NCBI GenBank assembly: GCA_963733395.1
Contig: CAVTCZ010000007.1
Location: 62,001 to 126,000, forward strand
Length of the DNA stretch: 64,000 nt
DNA from: JADKAV01 sp963733395
GTDB lineage: Bacteria > Actinomycetota > Actinomycetes > S36-B12 > UBA10799
Direction of reading: 5' to 3'
Shown: positions 26,502 through 36,001 of the stretch, in pieces
Numbering within the stretch: the first letter of the stretch is position 1
Layout of the letters: each line of letters opens with the position of its first letter
The notes under the pieces: model-generated
The model's database searches: none
What the model saw: only the letters and a program-made list of their open reading frames with translations
Told to the model about the DNA's origin: nothing
Position numbers and translations under genes: made by a program

Positions 26502-28673
26502 TCAGGTCCAGGTCTCAGCGAGGTCCTGGGCCTCCCGGCGGGACGACACCTGCAGTTTCCGGTAGATCGAAACGGTGTGGCTCTTCACCGTCTCGCGGGA
26601 GAGGAAGAGCGAGTCGGCGATCTCGCTGAGCGTCATCCGCCCCTTCAGCAGCTCCCACACCCGCAGTTCCGCGGGGCTCAGGTGCTGCAGCGGGCTCGCT
26701 GCCGCGTACGCCTGGCGCGCCCGGGCGGCCCACTGCCGCGACAAGGCGTCGGCCGGACCGGCGGAGTCGTCGCACCACGTGATGTACCGCCGAAAACCCT
26801 CCATGTCGCCGGTCTCGACGCTGGCGAAGGCGCAGACACCACCGGCCAGCGGGTGGTACCAGGGGAACACCGGTTCCAGGCTCGAGCGGATCCGCTCCAG
26901 ATCCGCTATCGCCCGGGTGGTGTCGGCCGGCCGGCCCCGGAAGGCCGTCCAGGCGACCTGTGCGATGCTCAGCACGCCAGCCGTCGAGGCCATCTCGGCG
27001 AGGTCGTGGAAAGCGAACGCGGAACGGGCGTCTTCGATGGTCTGGCAGCCACTCGTGTCATCGCCGTCGATCATCTGGAGCAGGCCGAGCATCGACAGTG
27101 CCTCCACCTCCGACGAGGCGATGCCCGCGGCCTGGGCGAGTGCCGCAGCCTGCCGCATCGCCTGGGTCGCCCGCGGATCCCCGACCAGCGCGAGGTTGAG
27201 GCCGAGGATCAGGCCGGCGAGCGCACGGGTCGGATCGTCGCTGTCCACTGTGGCCAGGGCCGCCTCGGCGAGATCAGCTGCCTCCTGCGGGCCGGCCAGA
27301 CCGTACCCGGTCAGTGCGAGCAGCATCGCCAGGTGGGGGGCGACGTCGGAGGAGCTCAGGTCGTCGCGCCAGTCGGGTGGCATGTGCTGCAGCGTCGCCC
27401 CGGTGTAGCGCAGGACGTTGCCGAAGTCGCTGGCCGCCATGTTCGTCCAGGCGGCGGTCATGCTCAACTGTGGCACCGCCATCGTCGCCCGGTCGCCGGC
27501 GGCCTCGAGCCATCCTTTGACCGCAGCGGTCCGTCCCTGCAGCAGGGACATCCGCGCAGCGGGCCAGAAGACGGTGCCCATCGTGTCCCAGTCGCCGCTG
27601 GCTGCTGCGTAGTGGACTGACATCTCGAGGTGTCCGCGCTCCCGGTGCCAGAGTGCGGCGTTGGATCGGACCTCCTGCAGCCGGTCCGGATTCTCGCGCT
27701 CCATGACCGCGGTTGCGCACTCCTGCAACAAGGGGTGGTAGCGGTACCAGTCATCGTGGGTCTGTTGCAGCAGCACGGTGGTGATGGCCTCCGCCAGGAA
27801 GTGCGCTGCCCGCGGCTGTCCGGTGGCTGCCCGCGCCAGATCCGCATTGACGGTGCCGAGGGCAGCGGTCTCACACACGAAGGCGCGCAGATCGTCGGTC
27901 ATCGGCTCCAGGACCTCGGCCTCGATGAACTCCTCGATGGACGACAGCTCCCGGACGCCGCCGGCCTGCGACATCAGGAATGCCGCCACCGGCCACCCCT
28001 CGGTGGCGGCGTGCAGCCGCTGCACCTCCGATTCGCTCAAGGCGGCGTGCGTGAAACTCGCCAAGGCGTCGCGGGTCTCTGCGGTGCTGAACGCCAGGTC
28101 GCGGGCGGTGACATCCACCAACCTGCCTTGTCCGCGCCACAACGGCACCGGCAGGCCGTGCAGAGACCGGCCCACGAGAGCGATCCGGGAGCCGGTGGGC
28201 ACGGCGTTGACCAGGATTCTCAGCACCTGTTGCGCCTGCGCGTCGGCGACCAGGTGCGCGTCGTCGACCACGATGGTGACCGGGGTTTCCAGCGCGGCCA
28301 CCGAGCGCTCGAAGCCCGGCAGCACCCTGCGGGTGTACGCGGGCTCGTCGAGCGTCAGGGTCCGGGCGGGAACCTGGTACCCCGGGACGGAGTGCTCCAG
28401 GCAGGCGGCCACAGTCGTCATCAGCACCAGCGCGTCGTTGTCGGTCTGGTCGCAGGTCACCCATACCACCGGATCCTGTGAGCGGGAGGCCCACTGGATG
28501 GCCAATGTGCTCTTCCCGAACCCCGCCGGGGCGGTGACGGCGAGGATCTCGGCCTCACCGATCCGGGGGTCGTCCAGGATCGCCGAGCGGGTCAATTCAG
28601 CATGCCGCACCCGCGGCGGGCGGAACTTCGTCGCGGGTGTCCCCGACGTGCTCAATGATTCGACTGGCGGCAT
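26502..28673 (-). CDS. Large ATP-binding LuxR-family regulator (MalT/LAL type)
   Basis: A 723-residue regulator. Walker A is PAGFGKST at 49-56 and the Walker B-like IVVDDAHL near 134. The long middle part is helical and TPR-like. The C-terminal LuxR helix-turn-helix is at about 660-720 (LSPAELRVWELLKGRMTLSEIADSLFLSRETVKSHTVSIYRKLQV). Members are switched on by ATP and an inducer and activate nearby promoters. No obvious target operon is adjacent; the AI-2E exporter gene lies just upstream on the same strand. The inducer is unknown. Confidence 0.9.
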   Translation of the reverse strand: MPPVESLSTSGTPATKFRPPRVRHAELTRSAILDDPRIGEAEILAVTAPAGFGKSTLAIQWASRSQDPVVWVTCDQTDNDALVLMTTVAACLEHSVPGYQVPARTLTLDEPAYTRRVLPGFERSVAALETPVTIVVDDAHLVADAQAQQVLRILVNAVPTGSRIALVGRSLHGLPVPLWRGQGRLVDVTARDLAFSTAETRDALASFTHAALSESEVQRLHAATEGWPVAAFLMSQAGGVRELSSIEEFIEAEVLEPMTDDLRAFVCETAALGTVNADLARAATGQPRAAHFLAEAITTVLLQQTHDDWYRYHPLLQECATAVMERENPDRLQEVRSNAALWHRERGHLEMSVHYAAASGDWDTMGTVFWPAARMSLLQGRTAAVKGWLEAAGDRATMAVPQLSMTAAWTNMAASDFGNVLRYTGATLQHMPPDWRDDLSSSDVAPHLAMLLALTGYGLAGPQEAADLAEAALATVDSDDPTRALAGLILGLNLALVGDPRATQAMRQAAALAQAAGIASSEVEALSMLGLLQMIDGDDTSGCQTIEDARSAFAFHDLAEMASTAGVLSIAQVAWTAFRGRPADTTRAIADLERIRSSLEPVFPWYHPLAGGVCAFASVETGDMEGFRRYITWCDDSAGPADALSRQWAARARQAYAAASPLQHLSPAELRVWELLKGRMTLSEIADSLFLSRETVKSHTVSIYRKLQVSSRREAQDLAETWT

Positions 28674-28792
28674 GCGTGTCCCTCGGCTGAACCCCGGACT
28701 GTCGGCTGGGTCTCCCCATGCTAAGCGACCCGGCGGTGCTCAGCAGCCGAACGAGCCATCGCCCCCCGCCAGGACCGCGACACCCGGGCCGT

Positions 28793-30055
28793 TCAGTCCG
28801 CCGGCTCGTCGACCTGCCGCACCACGTGCGGGTTGGCCTCGATCGCTTCCGCTTCGTCCTCCTCGGTGAAGTCCCCGTCGTAGGGGGAGAAGTACGTCAG
28901 GGGGTAGCGGCGGGAGAAGTTCTTCATGAACGATGTGATCAAGGCGGCGATGGGCAGGGACATGAACGCCAGCATCGGGCCGCCGATGGCGCCCCCGGCC
29001 ATGGCGGACCCGAACGCGATGCCGCCGTTGATCTCCATCGTCCTGGCGCTGATCTTGGGGCTCAGGAAGTAGTTCTCGAGTTGCTGGTAGATCAGGGTCC
29101 AGCCGAGCAGGATCAGCGCCGCGGTGAGCCCGTTGAGCCCCCAGGTGAGCAGGATCGGGACCGCTGCACCGATGTAGGTACCGATGGCCGGGATGAACTC
29201 GGCGACGAACCCTTCGAAGATGGACATCGGCAGCGCGATCGTCCAGTCGACGCCGACGAGCAGCATCGCGAAGAAGAACAACCCGCCGTTGATGATCATG
29301 AGCAGCAGCCGGGAGTAGAGGTAGCCGCCGGTCTGTTCGATGGCCGTGTCCCACGCCCAGCCGAGACGTTGCTGTTGGTCGGGGGCGAACTTGCGCAGGA
29401 TCGCCCGGCGGATCTGCGGAGCATCAGCGGCGAAGTAGAACGCGAACATCGCGATCGTGAAGAACTGGAAGATGATGCCGATCGTCGTGCCGGCGAAACC
29501 CATGATGTCGCTGGCGTTCGTCTGGATCCAGTCCTGGACGTTCTGCTGGGCGGCGCTGAAAGCGGGATCGGTCTTCGACGTCGGGATGGTCGTGCCGAAC
29601 TGATCGTTGATCTTCGGTATGGCGGATTTGAAGGTGTTCGACAACTCCCCGGCGACGTTCACCAGGCCGGGGATCATGATGAACGTCAGGACGACCAGGA
29701 ACACCGCGGAGATCAGGAACACCAGTCCGGTGGCGGCCCCGCGCTTCATGCCACGTTTCATGTGCAGGTGGTTCACCGCCGGCTCCATCGCGATGCCGAA
29801 GAAGGCGGCGATGAACAGCATGCTCAGCAGGCTGCGGGCCTTCAACGCCATGATGATCAGCAACGCGGTGATCAGGATGATGAGCACGAACCGCCAGATG
29901 ATCTTACGGACCATCGGCATGACCCAGTCGGGCGGCTGGTTGGTCGCGGCCGGAGCAGGCACATCGGGTCGGTTGGGCAACGCGTCCCCGAAGGGCGCGC
30001 TGCCAGTCCGCGCATTGTCGACCTCGGTGGCGGCGTCCCTCTCGTCCTGACCCAT
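28793..30055 (-). CDS. AI-2E/PerM-family transporter
   Basis: A 420-residue membrane protein with an acidic, low-complexity N-terminus (about 45 residues) and seven or eight membrane helices. Family segments are FFGIAMEPAVNHLHMKRGMKRGAATGLVFL, FEGFVAEFIPAIGTYIGAAVPILL and YQQLENYFLSPKISARTMEINGG. The family exports small molecules or exchanges ions; substrate cannot be deduced. The start ATG at 30055 has an AGGAGG-type site (AGAAGGAGGTTC on the minus strand). The C-terminal tail is very acidic (DFTEEDEAEAIEANPHV). Confidence 0.88.
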   Translation of the reverse strand: MGQDERDAATEVDNARTGSAPFGDALPNRPDVPAPAATNQPPDWVMPMVRKIIWRFVLIILITALLIIMALKARSLLSMLFIAAFFGIAMEPAVNHLHMKRGMKRGAATGLVFLISAVFLVVLTFIMIPGLVNVAGELSNTFKSAIPKINDQFGTTIPTSKTDPAFSAAQQNVQDWIQTNASDIMGFAGTTIGIIFQFFTIAMFAFYFAADAPQIRRAILRKFAPDQQQRLGWAWDTAIEQTGGYLYSRLLLMIINGGLFFFAMLLVGVDWTIALPMSIFEGFVAEFIPAIGTYIGAAVPILLTWGLNGLTAALILLGWTLIYQQLENYFLSPKISARTMEINGGIAFGSAMAGGAIGGPMLAFMSLPIAALITSFMKNFSRRYPLTYFSPYDGDFTEEDEAEAIEANPHVVRQVDEPAD

Positions 30056-30132
30056 GCTGAACCTCCTTCTGCGGGTCTCACCTTAGTGATGTCGATCGCC
30101 GGATCGGGTTGGTGGCGGCGGCAGCCAGGCGC

Positions 30133-30210
30133 GTTCGGTGTTGCCCGTGCGCAGTGTTGGGAGTTCGTCAGGCGACGAACACCCACGTTCTGCACGAACG
30201 CCAACGAACG
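30133..30210. repeat. Inverted-word cluster (GTTCG/CGAAC)
   Basis: GTTCGTC (30163-30169), AGGC, GACGAAC (30174-30180) form a perfect 7-base hairpin. GTTCGGTGTTG upstream (30133) and CGAACGCCAACGAAC downstream (about 30195-30209) give outer inverted words. GCCAACGAAC is shared with the cluster at 21.65 kb. It lies between the maturase and the exporter start. Confidence 0.65.
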
Positions 30211-30246
30211 GCGGGCTCCCGGTCGGCACCCAGCGGCGCCACGATC

Positions 30247-31594
30247 TCACCGGGCATCGGTACCCCCGGCACGTCCCCCGTGGCACCTCTTCCATTTCCG
30301 GCCGCTGCCGCACGAGCAGGGATCGTTGCGCGAACGGGTGGCGTCGGTCTGTGCGTACCAGTCGCGCAGCCCGACCGCCTCCTGGCCCGCGCGCAGCAGG
30401 TCGGCCATCACGGACATGGGCTGCGCCACGTGGCCGAAGAACACCTTGTAGCCCGCGCAGAGATAGTGCAGGCCGGGTTCGCCCGTGGGGGCCGTGGCGA
30501 ACCGGTCCTTCGGGCAGCCCCCGTTGCAGGCGAACCGCACGTCGCAGTCCAGGCAGTACTGCGGGCAGGGTAGTCCAGCTTCGCCTCTGCCGAAGGCGCG
30601 CTGCTGCGGTGACTCGACCAGCTGCAGCAGCGTGCGACCCGCGGTGATGTTGCCGAGCAGGTAGTCCGGTTCCACGAAGTGGTCGCAGGAGTAGAGATCG
30701 CCGTTGTGCTCCAGGGCCACGGCGTCGCCGCAGGTGCGGGCGTGTACGCACAGGCCGACCTGGTCCATACCCAGCCAATGCGCCAGCGCCGTGTCGAAGA
30801 TCTGCACGAACACGTCCCCGACGTCATGCCTGCCCCACTCCTCGAAGACGTCGACCAGGAAGCGGCCGTACTGCTCCGCGCCGACGGAGCGGGCCGTCAC
30901 CTGATCCCCGGACTGGGTGTACAGCGGCCGGCGCCGGCCCCCCCAGCCGTCGGCGCTCAGGGCGAGCATCTCCGGCGTCACCCGCTCCACGATCGGGATG
31001 AACTGCATGAACTGCGCACCCAACTCGTCGCGCAGGAAGCAGTACACCTCTCGTCCGTGGTCACCGTTTGCGGCGTTGACGGTGGTGAGCGCGTTCCACT
31101 CGACGCCATGCCGACGCAGCACTGTCCAGGCCCGCCATGACCCGGTCGAAGGTGGGTTTGCCGCCCTTGTCAACGCGATATGCGTCGTGCATCGCGCGCG
31201 GGCCGTCGATGGAAACGCCCACCAGGAAACCGTTGTCGTGGAAGAAGGAGGCCCATTCGTCGGTGATCAGTGTGGCGTTGGTCTGGATGGTGTTGAGGAC
31301 GTGCTGTCCGGGTTGCCGGTACTGCTGCTCCAACTCCAGTGTTCGCCGGAAGAAGTCCAGGCCCATCATCGTCGGCTCGCCACCCTGGAACGCCACGACG
31401 ACCTCGTCGGCGCCGGCGTGGGCCGCAAGCAGTTGTGCGATGTAGGCCTCGTGGACGGCCGCGTCCATGCGGAAGCCGCTCCCGGGATACAACTCCTCCT
31501 TGGAGAGGAAGAAGCAGTAGTCGCAGTCCAGGTTGCAGATCGCGCCGGTGGGCTTGCTCATCACGTGGAAGACGTGTGGTGCAGCGTTCGTCAT
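30247..31594 (-). CDS. Anaerobic sulfatase-maturating radical SAM enzyme with SEC-C tail (one apparent frameshift)
   Basis: The restored protein of about 448 residues starts MTNAAPHVFHVMSKPTGAICNLDCDYCFFL with the CX3CX2C radical-SAM motif (C20, C24, C27). A SPASM domain has GLCVHARTCGDAVALEHNGDLYSCDHFV and CPQYCLDCDVRFACNGGCPKDRF. This is the anSME pattern, which turns a sulfatase Cys or Ser into formylglycine without oxygen. The C-terminus ends in a SEC-C zinc motif (NDPCSCGSGRKWKRCHG). Near 31126 one extra G splits the frame between RVMAGL and TVLRRHGVEWNALTT. The likely client is the Cys-type sulfatase at 36.5-39.4 kb. Confidence 0.87.
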
Positions 31595-31616
31595 GTCCTG
31601 TGCCCTGCCGCCGGGC

Positions 31617-32201
31617 TCAGGCGCTGGCGTTCCGGCTGCGCCCGGGACGGCCGTTGAGGATCCGGCTGACGGTGCCGCCGGTCACGATGCCGATCAGGGA
31701 ACCGGCCACGACGTCGCCGGGGTAGTGGACGCCGGTGTGCACCCGCGAGTACGCGACGGCGCCAGCGGCCAGGTGCAGCGGAACCGACAGGGTCGGAGCG
31801 ACCGCCGAGACACCCTGCGCGAAGGCGAAGGCCGATGCCGAGTGCCCTGAGGGGAACGATGTGGAAGTCGGCATCGGGACGAACCGGTCATCGGCGTTGG
31901 GTTGCCGATCGGGTCGGTCGCGCCGGGCGATCATCTTGACCCCGGCGTTCACCAGCATGCTGGCGGCGGCGATGCTGGCCACGCCGGTCAGCGCCGCCCG
32001 CTTCTCCTTGGCGCCTCCGAACACGGCGAGTCCGCCCGCGACGGTCAGCCACAGCAGCGACTTGTTGGCAGCCTTGGTCAGGTCGCGCAGGCCGTCGTCG
32101 AGGTAGGGCGTGGGCGTGTTCGCCACGGCGCCGTAGATGGCCCGATCCATCCGGGACATCTCTTCGTGGACGGCGCCGGCCACTTCCACGACGTTGGTCA
32201 T
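31617..32201 (-). CDS. PAP2-family phosphatase, membrane
   Basis: A 194-residue protein with the three phosphatase motifs: KMIARRDRPDRQP, SFPSGHSASAFAFA, and SRVHTGVHYPGDVVAG. Several hydrophobic helices place the active site at the membrane. Substrates of such enzymes include undecaprenyl pyrophosphate and phosphatidate. The start ATG overlaps the DUF2252 stop as ATGA, so the two are translated together. A longer frame from 32426 is not used because it lies inside DUF2252. Confidence 0.9.
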   Translation of the reverse strand: MTNVVEVAGAVHEEMSRMDRAIYGAVANTPTPYLDDGLRDLTKAANKSLLWLTVAGGLAVFGGAKEKRAALTGVASIAAASMLVNAGVKMIARRDRPDRQPNADDRFVPMPTSTSFPSGHSASAFAFAQGVSAVAPTLSVPLHLAAGAVAYSRVHTGVHYPGDVVAGSLIGIVTGGTVSRILNGRPGRSRNASA

Positions 32202-33595
32202 GTGACCGTCCCTTCCGCGGCAACCGGCAGGACCCCGTCCGCGATGGCCTGCTGGAACTCCGCGTAATCCGCGAGGTTCTGTCGAGCGTATCGGATGGAG
32301 AACTCCGCGATCGAGGCGTCGAGCTTCGTGGACTTCCCGGCGTAGGCCGCTATGGCAACCGGATCGCCGGACCGGGCATGGCCCCGGGCCAGTGTGCGTG
32401 CGCACAGGGCCGCGTAGAACTGCCACAGCTTGGGGTCGCCCTGATCCACGTCGACTGATCCCTTCCAGTCCCGCAACTGCCGGACGTAGAACTGCCGGTC
32501 ATCCAGGCCGGTGGTCCAGCCCAGGAAGATGTCCGACTGGGCCTGGACGAGCCGCTGCCCCTCCACCACCCGACGGCCTTGGTGGTCGTACTCGCTGGGT
32601 TGCAGGTGATCCTCCAGGACCGAGTTGACAGCCTCCTTGATCTGCAGGAACAGCGGATCCTGGTCGTCGCGGCCCTCGAGCAGCACGACCCAGCAGCGGG
32701 TTCCCACACTGCCGACCCCCACGACCTTGATCGCGATGTCGACCATGGAGAAGCGTGACAGCAGGAGCTGGATGTGATCGGCGGTCGTCTCGACGTACTG
32801 CGTGAACGCCCGGTTCACCGCCTCCCGCATCACGTCCTGGTCGAGTTCTGAGGGCACCTCAGCGAGGGGCACCAGCAGCGGCGGCTGGCTGCGGATCCTA
32901 AGGGTGCCGGATTCGCGGGTCGTCAGTTTGGTCAGCGCCTGCAGGCTCGTCCTCCTCCGGGCCTTCGACTCGAACCGTGTGACCCGGTCCGTGAGTTCCT
33001 TCCTCGACACCCCGGAGAACCCCTCGACCGTGTTGACGTCCATGAAGTCGTACCAGAGGTCGGTTACCGGCATCTGCGCGTAACCGGCCATCGCCTCCCG
33101 GTAGTTCTTCACCGCATGCGCAGCGATCGCGCGGCAGTCATCCTCGTGGAAACCACGTTGTTGCCCGCCCACGACGAAACTGGCCGTCAGTCGCTTGAGG
33201 TCCCACTCCCACGGCCCCGGCAGGGTCTCGTCGAAGTCGTTGGCGTCGAAGACCAGGTCCCGACTCGGCGAGGCGTAGGCCCCGAAGTTCGACAGGTGGG
33301 CGTCGCCGCCGTCCTGCACCCACAGGCCGCTATCGGTGGTCCCTCCGAGGTCTTCGGCCATGATCGCTGCGGCACCCCGGTAGAACGTGAACGGGGAGAC
33401 CCCCATCCGGGCGTGCCGGATCGGGACCAACCACGACAGGCGTTGCTGGTTCTGGGCGGCGAGGATGGCCACGGGGTCACGCCGATCGGATCGCGGGGCC
33501 CAGTCGGCGTGGCCGCTGCGAGAGATGCGGGAACGGGCCTCTCGCCCCTTCTCTTGTCGTTGGGTCACCGTCAGTCGCGGGCTGAGGTTGATCAT
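32198..33595 (-). CDS. DUF2252 protein (kinase-like fold)
   Basis: A 465-residue DUF2252 protein. It starts MINLSPRLTVTQRQEKGREARSRISRSGHADW, and the core shows MGVSPFTFYRGAAAIMAEDLG, VQDGGDAHLSNFGAYASPSRDLVFDANDFDETLPGPWEWDLKRL. The HLSNFG and DxNDFDE segments look like the catalytic and metal loops of aminoglycoside-kinase-fold enzymes. The function is unknown. The ATG at 33595 has a perfect AGGAGG nearby. The coupled PAP2 gene suggests a lipid or phosphate-related task. Confidence 0.9.
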   Translation of the reverse strand: MINLSPRLTVTQRQEKGREARSRISRSGHADWAPRSDRRDPVAILAAQNQQRLSWLVPIRHARMGVSPFTFYRGAAAIMAEDLGGTTDSGLWVQDGGDAHLSNFGAYASPSRDLVFDANDFDETLPGPWEWDLKRLTASFVVGGQQRGFHEDDCRAIAAHAVKNYREAMAGYAQMPVTDLWYDFMDVNTVEGFSGVSRKELTDRVTRFESKARRRTSLQALTKLTTRESGTLRIRSQPPLLVPLAEVPSELDQDVMREAVNRAFTQYVETTADHIQLLLSRFSMVDIAIKVVGVGSVGTRCWVVLLEGRDDQDPLFLQIKEAVNSVLEDHLQPSEYDHQGRRVVEGQRLVQAQSDIFLGWTTGLDDRQFYVRQLRDWKGSVDVDQGDPKLWQFYAALCARTLARGHARSGDPVAIAAYAGKSTKLDASIAEFSIRYARQNLADYAEFQQAIADGVLPVAAEGTVT

Positions 33596-33797
33596 GGGCC
33601 GTTCCTCCTGGGGTGTGCTGGCGCCGTGAGTGCAGATTCGACCCCGAGTATGCGGCGGGTGGACCTGCTGCCGAATCGCCCACAGTGGGTGAGCGGGAGG
33701 TAACTTCACCCTGAGTGGGTGATGGCCATCCTCCGGCGCGGTACCTACATTGGCGCGTGTGTGGGGCGAGACGGTCCTGCCTGGAAGGGAGTCCGAC

Positions 33798-34202
33798 ATG
33801 TCGAACACCGGTCAGAACGAGGCCACCGGCTGGACCGGCTGGGTGGCCTTCGCCGGAATCATGATGATCATCGGCGGCGCACTGTGGGCTCTGCAGGGGC
33901 TGATCGCCGTCATCAAGGGCGATCTCGTGGTCTTCGGCGACGAGGCCGCGCTGTTCCTGAACGTGACGGGGTGGGGCTGGGTGCACATGATCCTTGGCCT
34001 GCTGCTGCTGCTGTCCGGATTCCTCGTGATGAGCGGGAACCTGTTCGGGCGCACGATGGCCGTCATCCTGGCGACCCTGAGCATCATCGTGAACTTCATC
34101 TGGCTGCCCGTGTACCCGGTGTGGGCCATCGTCGTGATCGTCATCGACGTGTTCATCCTGTACGCGGTGATCGTCCACGGCAAGGAGATGAAGCACGCAT
34201 GA
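33798..34202 (+). CDS. DUF7144-type small membrane protein
   Basis: A 134-residue protein with four membrane helices: GWVAFAGIMMIIGGALWALQGLIAVI, WGWVHMILGLLLLLSGFLVMSG, TMAVILATLSIIVNFIWLPVYPVW and IVVIVIDVFILYAVIVHG. The ATG at 33798 follows GGAAGGGA. It is divergent from DUF2252 across about 200 bases. Similar proteins are often found with general stress proteins in actinobacteria; the function is unknown. Confidence 0.82.
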   Translation: MSNTGQNEATGWTGWVAFAGIMMIIGGALWALQGLIAVIKGDLVVFGDEAALFLNVTGWGWVHMILGLLLLLSGFLVMSGNLFGRTMAVILATLSIIVNFIWLPVYPVWAIVVIVIDVFILYAVIVHGKEMKHA

Positions 34203-34279
34203 GCCCTCGGTGCGCGGCCTTGGCGCGTGTCACACCGAGCACACCGGCATAGGATGGCTTCTCCAGCGGAAGGGATGAA

Positions 34280-34735
34280 ATGACTGAAGCGACCACAGAC
34301 GAGGTCCAACTCGGGCCCGTCGACTACCTGGTGATCGAATACCCCGGCGGGAATCCGACCGGTGAGGCGCTGCCGTACCTCATCGATCTCGTGGACCGCG
34401 GCCTGATCCGCGTTCTCGACGTGGCGCTCATGGCCAAGAGCCCCGAGGGTGACGTCGCCGTCATCAGCCTCGACGACCTGCGCGAGTACCAGGCCACCGA
34501 CTTCGCGATCTTCGCCGGAGCCAGCAGCGGCATGCTCTCGGATGAGGACATCGCCGAGACCGCCGCCATCATCAGCCCCGGAGCGATCGGGGCGATCCTG
34601 GTCTACGAGAACACGTGGGCCGCGCCGTTCGCCACGGCTCTGCGCAAGGCCGGCGCCCAACTGGTCGCCAATGGCCGGATCCCGGTCAATGCCCTGCTGG
34701 CCGCACTCGAAGCCGAAGACGAGGAGAACGCCTGA
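34280..34735 (+). CDS. DUF6325/DUF1269-type protein
   Basis: A 151-residue soluble protein: VDYLVIEYPGGNPTGEALPYLIDLVDRGLIRVLDVALMAKSPEGDVAVISLDDL, then ATALRKAGAQLVANGRIPVNALLAALEAEDEE. This matches DUF6325, a relative of DUF1269; the same fold is fused to the sulfatase at 39.4 kb. A GGAAGGG site precedes ATG 34280. The stop and the next ATG share one base (TGATG), so it is coupled with the SHOCT gene. Function unknown; context suggests stress. Confidence 0.85.
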   Translation: MTEATTDEVQLGPVDYLVIEYPGGNPTGEALPYLIDLVDRGLIRVLDVALMAKSPEGDVAVISLDDLREYQATDFAIFAGASSGMLSDEDIAETAAIISPGAIGAILVYENTWAAPFATALRKAGAQLVANGRIPVNALLAALEAEDEENA

Positions 34736-35037
34736 TGCCTGGTTTGTTGCGCGGGGTTGCCCGCACCGCCGTGATCGCCGGAACCGCCACCGCGGTGTCC
34801 AACAACGTGTCCCGGCGCCAGTACGGCCGCTGGGAGAAGAAGGCCGAGGAGCAGCAACCGCAGCAGCCGCAGCAGCAGTACGCGGCCCCTGCGCCCGCTC
34901 CGGCCCCTGCGCCCGCACCCGCCGCGGACAGCATGGACGCCAAGATCGAGCAGTTGAAGCAGCTCGGCCAGTTGCACGAGCAGGGGATCCTCACCGACGA
35001 GGAGTTCGCGGCCCAGAAAGCGAAGTTGCTGGGCTGA
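34735..35037 (+). CDS. SHOCT-domain protein
   Basis: A 100-residue protein with a basic N-terminus (MPGLLRGVARTAVIAGTATAVSNNVSRRQYGRW), a low-complexity linker of Gln-Pro then Pro-Ala repeats (residues 39-63), and a C-terminal SHOCT motif (AKIEQLKQLGQLHEQGILTDEEFAAQKAKLLG). SHOCT is a short oligomerisation segment. The stop falls 46 bases inside the convergent DUF2127 gene. It is translated together with the DUF6325 gene. Confidence 0.85.
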   Translation: MPGLLRGVARTAVIAGTATAVSNNVSRRQYGRWEKKAEEQQPQQPQQQYAAPAPAPAPAPAPAADSMDAKIEQLKQLGQLHEQGILTDEEFAAQKAKLLG

Positions 35038-35798
35038 CCGGCGCGCGGGCGTGCAGGGATTCCCAGTCCACGTCCGCGGCCAGTTCCCGCTCCAGGCCGG
35101 CGAAGCCGCCGCGTACGCCGAACAACCGCTTGGTCCAGATCAGGTAGGCCAGGATGGCCAGGTTGGTCAGCAACGCGGCCACTTTGAGCGCGCTGGCTTT
35201 CTCGACCAGTTCGTAGATCTCCAACGGCAGGAACGCCGCGGTGGCCACGACGGTCAGGTACTCGGCCCAGCGCTTGCCCTGCCACAGGAACACCGATTCC
35301 ACCGCTTCGAGGGCCGCGTACCCCAAGGCCATGGCAACCAGCACCCACACGTGCCCGCCGTCGAGGTTGATGAGCCGGTTCAGCCAGCGGGTGAGGACCT
35401 GCTGTCCGCTGCGGGTCTGTTCGAGCACCGGCAGGATCGCCTGGGCGTCGTGCCTGCAGAGCGGGCAGACCGAGTTCGAGCAGCAGCAGGAACACGGCGA
35501 CCGCCAGGAAGAAGAGCACGTGCAATCCACGCTCCAGGGCGATCGCGCGGATGACCACGAGTTCGTCGAGAGCCTTCCCCCGCAAGGGCCGGGGCAGGTC
35601 GGAGCCGGACGCCTGGGCTTCTGGGATGCGCGTGTGTACCCACGCGTCGCAGCGCAGACAGCGGGCAAGTTGGGTGCCATCGGCCAGCGGTACCGACAGT
35701 TCCCCGCCGTTGTGGCGCGCGGTGGCAGCGGGCGCCACGTGGCCGTGTATCGAGCACCACCAGGTCTCGGTACTCCAATGCCGCGGGGCCAATCGCAC
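34991..35798 (-). CDS. DUF2127 membrane protein (one apparent frameshift)
   Basis: GTG 35798 gives VRLAPRHWSTETWWCSIHGHV, then a zinc-like LARCLRCDAW and a DUF2127 region: DELVVIRAIALERGLHVLFFLAVAVFLLLLELGL. The frame breaks near 35454, where an extra base turns CTGCGGCAC into CTGCAGGCAC. The other frame continues RHDAQAILPVLEQTRSGQQVLTRWLNRLINLDGGHVWVLVAMALGYAALEAVESVFLWQGKRWAEYLTVVATAAFLPLEIYELVEK. The whole is about 268 residues with four or five membrane helices. Function unknown. It overlaps the convergent SHOCT gene. Confidence 0.8.
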
Positions 35799-35827
35799 CC
35801 GGTAAGGGTAGCCGGGGGCGCCCTGGC

Positions 35828-35947
35828 CGAGTGTTGCGCGGTTGCTGCCGGGACAACCCGAGTGTTGCGCGGTTGCTGGTTTCGAGGCCCCTGAACCGAC
35901 AACCGTGCAACAGTCGGCGCCGGCGACCCGCAACGGTGCAACAGTCG
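35828..35947. repeat. 120-bp four-word inverted element, copy 3 (family 1)
   Basis: Words start at 35828, 35859 (forward) and 35895, 35926 (inverted), with the same 31-36-31 spacing and 120-base length as the other copies. It lies between divergent genes (DUF2127 and the ABM-like gene), so it cannot serve as a terminator for either. Confidence 0.9.
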
Positions 35948-36001
35948 CCACCGACGGGCCCGCGCGGACCTGTGCACCAGCTGCAATGGCACCCTGGAGC
36001 G

